A DNA stretch of 35,609 bases from an uncultured Oscillospiraceae bacterium (GTDB taxonomy: Bacteria > Bacillota > Clostridia > Oscillospirales > Oscillospiraceae): the NCBI GenBank assembly GCA_934565775.1, contig CAKTIN010000010.1, positions 1 through 35,609 of the forward strand, in the 5' to 3' direction. The notes below the pieces were generated by a model, which had not been told where the DNA came from, made no database searches, and worked only from the letters and a program-made list of their open reading frames with translations. Shown here piece by piece: positions 32,092 through 35,609 of the stretch (positions are counted from its first letter, which is position 1; each line of letters starts with the position of its first letter). The translations under genes were made by a program, and so were the position numbers.

Positions 32092-33351
32092 TTACGGCAT
32101 CAGGACCACCGGGGCCCGGAACCGGACCCGCCCGTCCCGGACGGCCACCGGTGCCCCGGAGATCAGATCGGGATAGTCGCCGTCCGCCAGGGGGACAGGC
32201 AGCTCCGCCTCCTGACCGGCCAGGGGGAACAGCCCCAGGGCCCGGCCGGTGGGGCCGGTATAGGTGCCCAGGACCGCTCCCTGGGCGTCGTCCGTCTCCA
32301 GCCGGAACACCCCGTCCATGGGCAGCCGCTTTTTCATGGCGGCGAACCGCGCCAGCGCCGGGCTCATGTCCGCCCCGGCGGACCAGTCAATGGGCTCCCG
32401 CTCAAAGAGGGAGGGGGTGTGGACCGCGCCCACCTCCTGCCCGGCGTACAGAAGGGTCGCGCCCTTCATGAAGTAGCTCAGCGCCGTCCAGGCCAGGCGC
32501 GCCTCCGGCTCCGGGAAGCGGGCCGCCGCCCGGTCCTGGTCATGGTTTTCCAGGCAGCGGAGCTTGTTGTACCCCGTCCGGAAGCTGAGCTCCTGGTAAT
32601 TGACCGCCTCAAAATACCGGCTCAGGGGCAGCTGCCCCCGGGTGCAGCGGTCGTACAGGGGCCAGAGATCATAGGGGTACAGAATGTCAAAGGCGTCGAA
32701 GAGCTCCGTATCCGTGGCGGCGTAAAAGCCCTGCTCCCGGAAGGCCCGGATGTGATCCAGGTGGACGCTCTCCCCCAGCCAGATGGCCCCGGGGCGCACC
32801 TGCTCCACCGCCTGCCGGGCCTGCTTCCAGAATTCCACCGGCACGGTGCTTGCCACGTCGCAGCGGAAGCCGTCTACATACCGGGCCCAGAAGCAAAGAG
32901 ACTCAATCTGATAGTCCCACAGCCCCCGCTCGGTATAGTCCAGGTCCACCACATCCGTCCAGTCTCCCACCTTGTTGCCCATGGCGCCGTCGGGCTTGCG
33001 GTAGAAGAATTCCGGGTGCTCCCGCACCAGGGTGGAGTCCGGGGAGGTGTGATTATACACCACGTCGATCATGCACTTCATGCCCCGGCGGTGAATCTCC
33101 CGGGTCAGATGGATGAAATCCTCCAGGGTGCCGTAGGCGGGGTTGACCGTCCGGTAGTCCCGGTTGGCATAGGGGCAGCCCAGGCTGCCCTTTTTGTTTG
33201 CCTGGCCGATGGGGTGGATGGGCATGAACCAGATCACATCCACCCCCAGGGCCCGGATCCGGTCCAGGTCCCCCTCCACCGCCCGAAAGGTCCCCTCCGG
33301 GGTGTGGCTGCGGACATACAGCTCATAGATGACCAATTGGTGCAGATTCAT
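32092..33351 (-). CDS. Alpha-amylase family glycoside hydrolase (GH13)
   Basis: A 419-residue cytoplasmic enzyme without signal peptide. GH13 conserved regions are present in order: DVVYNHTS (region I, about 96-103), GFRCDVAS with nucleophile D165, E194 in WLGES as acid/base, and ENHDQD with D271. The N-terminus (HQLVIYELYVRSHTPEGTF) starts the TIM barrel directly, so it lacks extra starch-binding domains. It probably acts on alpha-1,4-glucans or short maltodextrins inside the cell; the exact specificity is open. ATG 33351 directly follows the stop of the HD gene and uses AGGAGGG inside that gene's end. Confidence 0.92.
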   Translation of the reverse strand: MNLHQLVIYELYVRSHTPEGTFRAVEGDLDRIRALGVDVIWFMPIHPIGQANKKGSLGCPYANRDYRTVNPAYGTLEDFIHLTREIHRRGMKCMIDVVYNHTSPDSTLVREHPEFFYRKPDGAMGNKVGDWTDVVDLDYTERGLWDYQIESLCFWARYVDGFRCDVASTVPVEFWKQARQAVEQVRPGAIWLGESVHLDHIRAFREQGFYAATDTELFDAFDILYPYDLWPLYDRCTRGQLPLSRYFEAVNYQELSFRTGYNKLRCLENHDQDRAAARFPEPEARLAWTALSYFMKGATLLYAGQEVGAVHTPSLFEREPIDWSAGADMSPALARFAAMKKRLPMDGVFRLETDDAQGAVLGTYTGPTGRALGLFPLAGQEAELPVPLADGDYPDLISGAPVAVRDGRVRFRAPVVLMP

Positions 33352-33921
33352 TTAGAGATTGCCCTCCTTTTGAATTTTGTCCAGGGTCTCCTGGCGCAGG
33401 ACCTCCCGCAGGGCGGTCAGATAGGGGGAAAAGCCGACCTTGTCTGCGCCGTAGACTTGATTGAGCTCGTATTCGTTCTCGGCCCAGGTGGAAAGGGCCG
33501 ACTCGTTGTGCTGGATCACGGCCTCCAGATTATCCAGGGCCTTGTAAATCTTTGCCTCCAGCGTCTGCCGGGCCTCCATCTCCGCGTACAGCGCCTGCAT
33601 TTCCGCGGCATAGGGCTCTGGAAGGGAGGCCACCCAGTCCAGAAGCAGCCGGGCCTCCCGGTCCTCGTCGGCCTGGGTCTTTTGGAAGGTGGGAATATCT
33701 CCTGTGAAGCACTCCCCCAGATCGTGGATCAGGCACATCCGGATGAGCTTGTCCCGGTCCGCCTGGGGAAATTCGTCGCTGACCCAATAGGCCATCAGCG
33801 CCAGCCGCCAGCTGTGCTCTCCTACGCTCTCCCGCCGGCCGCCGGAGGTGTAGCAGTGCCGGGGGGTATCCTTCAGCCGCTCCGCCGTGTGCAGGGCCGC
33901 AAGGAACTGGTTGATCTCCAT
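33352..33921 (-). CDS. HD-domain phosphohydrolase (YfbR/HDDC2-like 5'-nucleotidase)
   Basis: A 189-residue protein with the HD metal site H36 (VGEHSWR), H66-D67 (LIHDLGE) and D130 (ALDNLEA). The first helix (FLAALHTAERLKDTPRHC) and the SVGEHSW motif match the YfbR-type 5'-deoxynucleotidases, which hydrolyse deoxynucleoside monophosphates. It abuts the amylase gene with no spacer, so the pair is cotranscribed, although no functional link is evident. ATG 33921 follows AAAGGAGACAAAGAGC. Confidence 0.88.
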   Translation of the reverse strand: MEINQFLAALHTAERLKDTPRHCYTSGGRRESVGEHSWRLALMAYWVSDEFPQADRDKLIRMCLIHDLGECFTGDIPTFQKTQADEDREARLLLDWVASLPEPYAAEMQALYAEMEARQTLEAKIYKALDNLEAVIQHNESALSTWAENEYELNQVYGADKVGFSPYLTALREVLRQETLDKIQKEGNL

Positions 33922-33958
33922 GCTCTTTGTCTCCTTTGCGGGTTTCTCTTACAGCAGT

Positions 33959-33987
33959 ATTGTAGCACAGGCTCCCGCTCGGCGCAA
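33959..33987 (-). promoter_or_regulatory. Sigma-A promoter of the HD-amylase operon
   Basis: On the minus strand TTGCGC (33987-33982), a 17-bp spacer and TACAAT (33964-33959) preceded by TGC. It diverges from the MATE promoter at 34009, with 21 bp between the two -35 boxes. Confidence 0.78.
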
Positions 33988-34008
33988 CTGTTCCTTTCCC
34001 GGTTTGGC

Positions 34009-34037
34009 TTGACAATTCCCTTTGCTTGTGTTACATT
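34009..34037 (+). promoter_or_regulatory. Sigma-A promoter of the second MATE gene
   Basis: A perfect TTGACA at 34009-34014, 17-bp spacer and TACATT at 34032-34037, preceded by TGT. The start of transcription should be near 34044, some 45 nt before the ATG. A second TTGACA at 34048 has no good -10. Confidence 0.82.
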
Positions 34038-34088
34038 TACCTCTGTCTTGACAGAATTCGCGGCTTTTTGCCGGTGGGAGGAAGAAAA

Positions 34089-35432
34089 ATGGGGAAATTG
34101 CAGTGGGGGACTCTGAAGCCCCAGGTGCGGCAGGTCTGGCGCTTGAGCCTCCCGGCGATCCTCACCCAGATCACCACCATTGCCATGCAGTACATCGACT
34201 CCGCCATGGTGGGGAACTTAGGAGCCAACGCCTCGGCGGCCATCGGACTGGTGGCCTCCAGCACCTGGCTCCTGGGCGGGGTGACGTATGCCATTTCCGC
34301 CGGCTTTTCCGTCCAGGTGGCCCATCATATTGGCGGCGGCCGGGAGGCGGAGGCTCGGAATGTGGTGCGCCACGGGCTGCTGACCGCCCTGCTGGTGTCG
34401 GGGCTGCTGTGCCTCATTGGGGCGGCCATCAGCGGCCCCCTGCCGGGCTGGCTCCACGGCGACCGGGAGATCCGCAGGGACGCCTCCCGTTATTTCCTGG
34501 CTTTTGCCTGTATGCTGCCCTTTTCCCAGCTGAATTCTTTGAATTCCTCCTTTTTGCAGTGCTGCGGCGACATGGTCACTCCCAGCATTCTGAACGCCGC
34601 CATGTGCGGCCTGGACGTGCTGTTCAACGCCCTGCTGATCCCCCGGCTGGGGGTCCTGGGGGCGGGGCTGGGGACGGCTCTGGCCTGCGCCGTGGTCAGC
34701 CTGACCATGGCCGCCCGCTGCTGCCTGCATAACCCGCAGCTCCGGCTGAATCGCCGGGAGAAGGGCCGCTTTGACGGGAGAATTCTGAAGAAAGCCCTGA
34801 AAATCGGCCTGCCTGTGGCGGTCCAGGAGATCGCCATGAACAGCGCCATGGTAGCCGCCACCCGGATCATCGCCCCTCTGGGGCCGGTGTCCATTGCGGC
34901 CAACTCCTTTGCCGTGACCGCCGAGAGCCTGTGCTATATGCCGGGCTACGGCATCAGCTCCGCCGCCACCACCCTGGTGGGCCGGAGCGTGGGAGCCGGG
35001 GAGACAACGGCGGCCAAGGGCTATGGAAACATTGCCATTGCCATGGGTGCGCTCTTTATGGGCTGCACCGGGCTTCTGATGATGCTGCTGTGCCCCCTGG
35101 TGTTCCGGATGCTGACTCCGGTGCAGGAGGTGCGGGCTTTGGCTGCCCAGGTGCTGCGCATTGAGCTCTTTGCCGAGCCCCTGTTCGGCGCGTCCATTGT
35201 GGCCGCCGGGGCCCTCCGGGGGACGGGGGACACGCTGGTCCCCAGCCTGATGAATCTGGGCAGCATTTGGTTGGTGCGCATCGGCCTGGCCACCGTTCTG
35301 GTCAGCCGCCTGGGGCTCCGGGGAATGTGGATCGCCATGACCATTGAGCTGTGCGTCCGGGGCCTTCTGATGCTGTACCGCCAGCGGACCTCCCCCTATT
35401 ACGAAAGGTTCAAAAAAACCTCCGCCGCATAA
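34089..35432 (+). CDS. MATE family transporter (NorM/DinF-like)
   Basis: A 447-residue membrane protein with twelve hydrophobic segments. Features include LSLPAILTQITTIAMQYIDS near the N-terminus, GGVTYAISAGFSVQVAHHIGG, LQCCGDMVTPSILNAAM, and AANSFAVTAESLCYMPGYGI in the second half. It differs clearly from the MarR-linked MATE pump at 30075 and belongs to another subgroup. Substrate unknown. ATG 34089 follows GGGAGGAAGAAAA; longer in-frame starts from 34026 lie upstream of that site and were rejected. Confidence 0.93.
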   Translation: MGKLQWGTLKPQVRQVWRLSLPAILTQITTIAMQYIDSAMVGNLGANASAAIGLVASSTWLLGGVTYAISAGFSVQVAHHIGGGREAEARNVVRHGLLTALLVSGLLCLIGAAISGPLPGWLHGDREIRRDASRYFLAFACMLPFSQLNSLNSSFLQCCGDMVTPSILNAAMCGLDVLFNALLIPRLGVLGAGLGTALACAVVSLTMAARCCLHNPQLRLNRREKGRFDGRILKKALKIGLPVAVQEIAMNSAMVAATRIIAPLGPVSIAANSFAVTAESLCYMPGYGISSAATTLVGRSVGAGETTAAKGYGNIAIAMGALFMGCTGLLMMLLCPLVFRMLTPVQEVRALAAQVLRIELFAEPLFGASIVAAGALRGTGDTLVPSLMNLGSIWLVRIGLATVLVSRLGLRGMWIAMTIELCVRGLLMLYRQRTSPYYERFKKTSAA

Positions 35433-35472
35433 GCGGCCCGGCGACCCGGGAAATGCCGCCCGGCTGGATTCT

Positions 35473-35514
35473 AAAAAAGCCCCCGGTGCGCAGATGGTCT
35501 GCGCACCGGGGGGC
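35473..35514 (-). terminator. Strong minus-strand terminator
   Basis: A 15-bp perfect stem (35480-35494 with 35498-35512), CCCCCGGTGCGCAGA with its complement, has a 3-nt loop. Read on the minus strand it ends in GGGGGCTTTTTT, a textbook terminator, so a minus-strand gene probably ends beyond the window. On the plus strand it has no direct T-run. Confidence 0.75.
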
Positions 35515-35548
35515 AGCGTGTCAAAAAACGATTTTTTTGACACGCTGC
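35513..35548. repeat. Perfect 16-bp inverted repeat after the MATE gene
   Basis: GCAGCGTGTCAAAAAA and TTTTTTGACACGCTGC are separated by CGAT. The stem joins the preceding terminator hairpin directly. It could end plus-strand transcription of the MATE gene, or be one end of a dispersed, transposon-like repeat that continues past 35549. The remaining bases to 35609 show no supported gene. Confidence 0.6.
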
Positions 35549-35609
35549 CAGACGTCAAGAAAGCGCCGGAGACAAGCAACTCGCATCCGTCGGCGTACAG
35601 AGGTACGGT

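Noticed and set aside
34218..35579. A 453-codon minus-strand frame opposite the second MATE gene
   Set aside because: Shadow of a well-supported transporter; it also crosses the two terminator-like hairpins.

Overview
The window looks like chromosome of a spore-forming, high-GC clostridium, most likely of the gut Oscillospiraceae/Ruminococcaceae group. This is inferred from several things: the Firmicutes gene order of the spc/alpha ribosomal operon, the zinc form of S14, the sporulation genes spoVAC and gerW, the scpA-scpB cluster, frequent GTG/TTG starts with strong AGGAGG sites, and GC-rich codons. No rRNA, tRNA, CRISPR array, transposase or prophage gene was seen.

Layout. (1) 2-9484, + strand: the 3' part of the ribosomal superoperon, rplE (cut by the window edge)-rpsZ-rpsH-rplF-rplR-rpsE-rpmD-rplO-secY-adk-map-KOW protein-infA-rpmJ-rpsM-rpsK-rpsD-rpoA-rplQ, ending in a strong terminator. 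It makes ribosomal proteins, the SecY channel, adenylate kinase, methionine aminopeptidase, IF-1 and RNA polymerase alpha. An unusual 185-nt spacer full of stem-loops separates rpsZ from rpsH. (2) 9485-10038: a lone spoVAC whose Shine-Dalgarno sequence lies inside the 3' arm of the rplQ terminator. (3) 10260-19727: an oligopeptide ABC importer operon with its own strong promoter and a roughly 230-nt leader: binding lipoprotein, oppB, oppC, oppD, oppF and a membrane-anchored ApbE-like protein. (4) 19737-22315: exoA and an SLH/NlpC-P60 cell-wall protein. (5) 22367-29082: a nine-gene operon of a site-2 protease, scpA, scpB, a DUF2953-like protein, gerW, a D,D-carboxypeptidase, rluB, a flavoprotein and an Rrf2 regulator. 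(6) 29104-31997, - strand: an E2-acyltransferase-like protein, and a MarR regulator with a MATE exporter. (7) 32010-33987, - strand: a GH13 amylase and an HD phosphohydrolase. (8) 34009-35609, + strand: a second MATE transporter, then two large hairpins.

The most interesting region is the oligopeptide transporter. Its binding protein appears circularly permuted: the segment that normally forms the C-terminus of SBP_bac_5 proteins lies directly after the lipobox linker, and the protein stops where that segment would normally begin. OppB carries about 270 residues outside the membrane between TM1 and the permease core. OppD has about 240 residues, largely coiled-coil, between Walker A and the Q-loop. 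OppF lacks exactly the 25 residues holding Walker B and the D-loop and carries two extra C-terminal membrane helices. The last gene encodes a degenerate ApbE-like domain. OppF is either recently broken or the partner in a transporter with one very degenerate ATP site.

All calls rest on reading the sequence and on remembered family motifs. No database search was possible.
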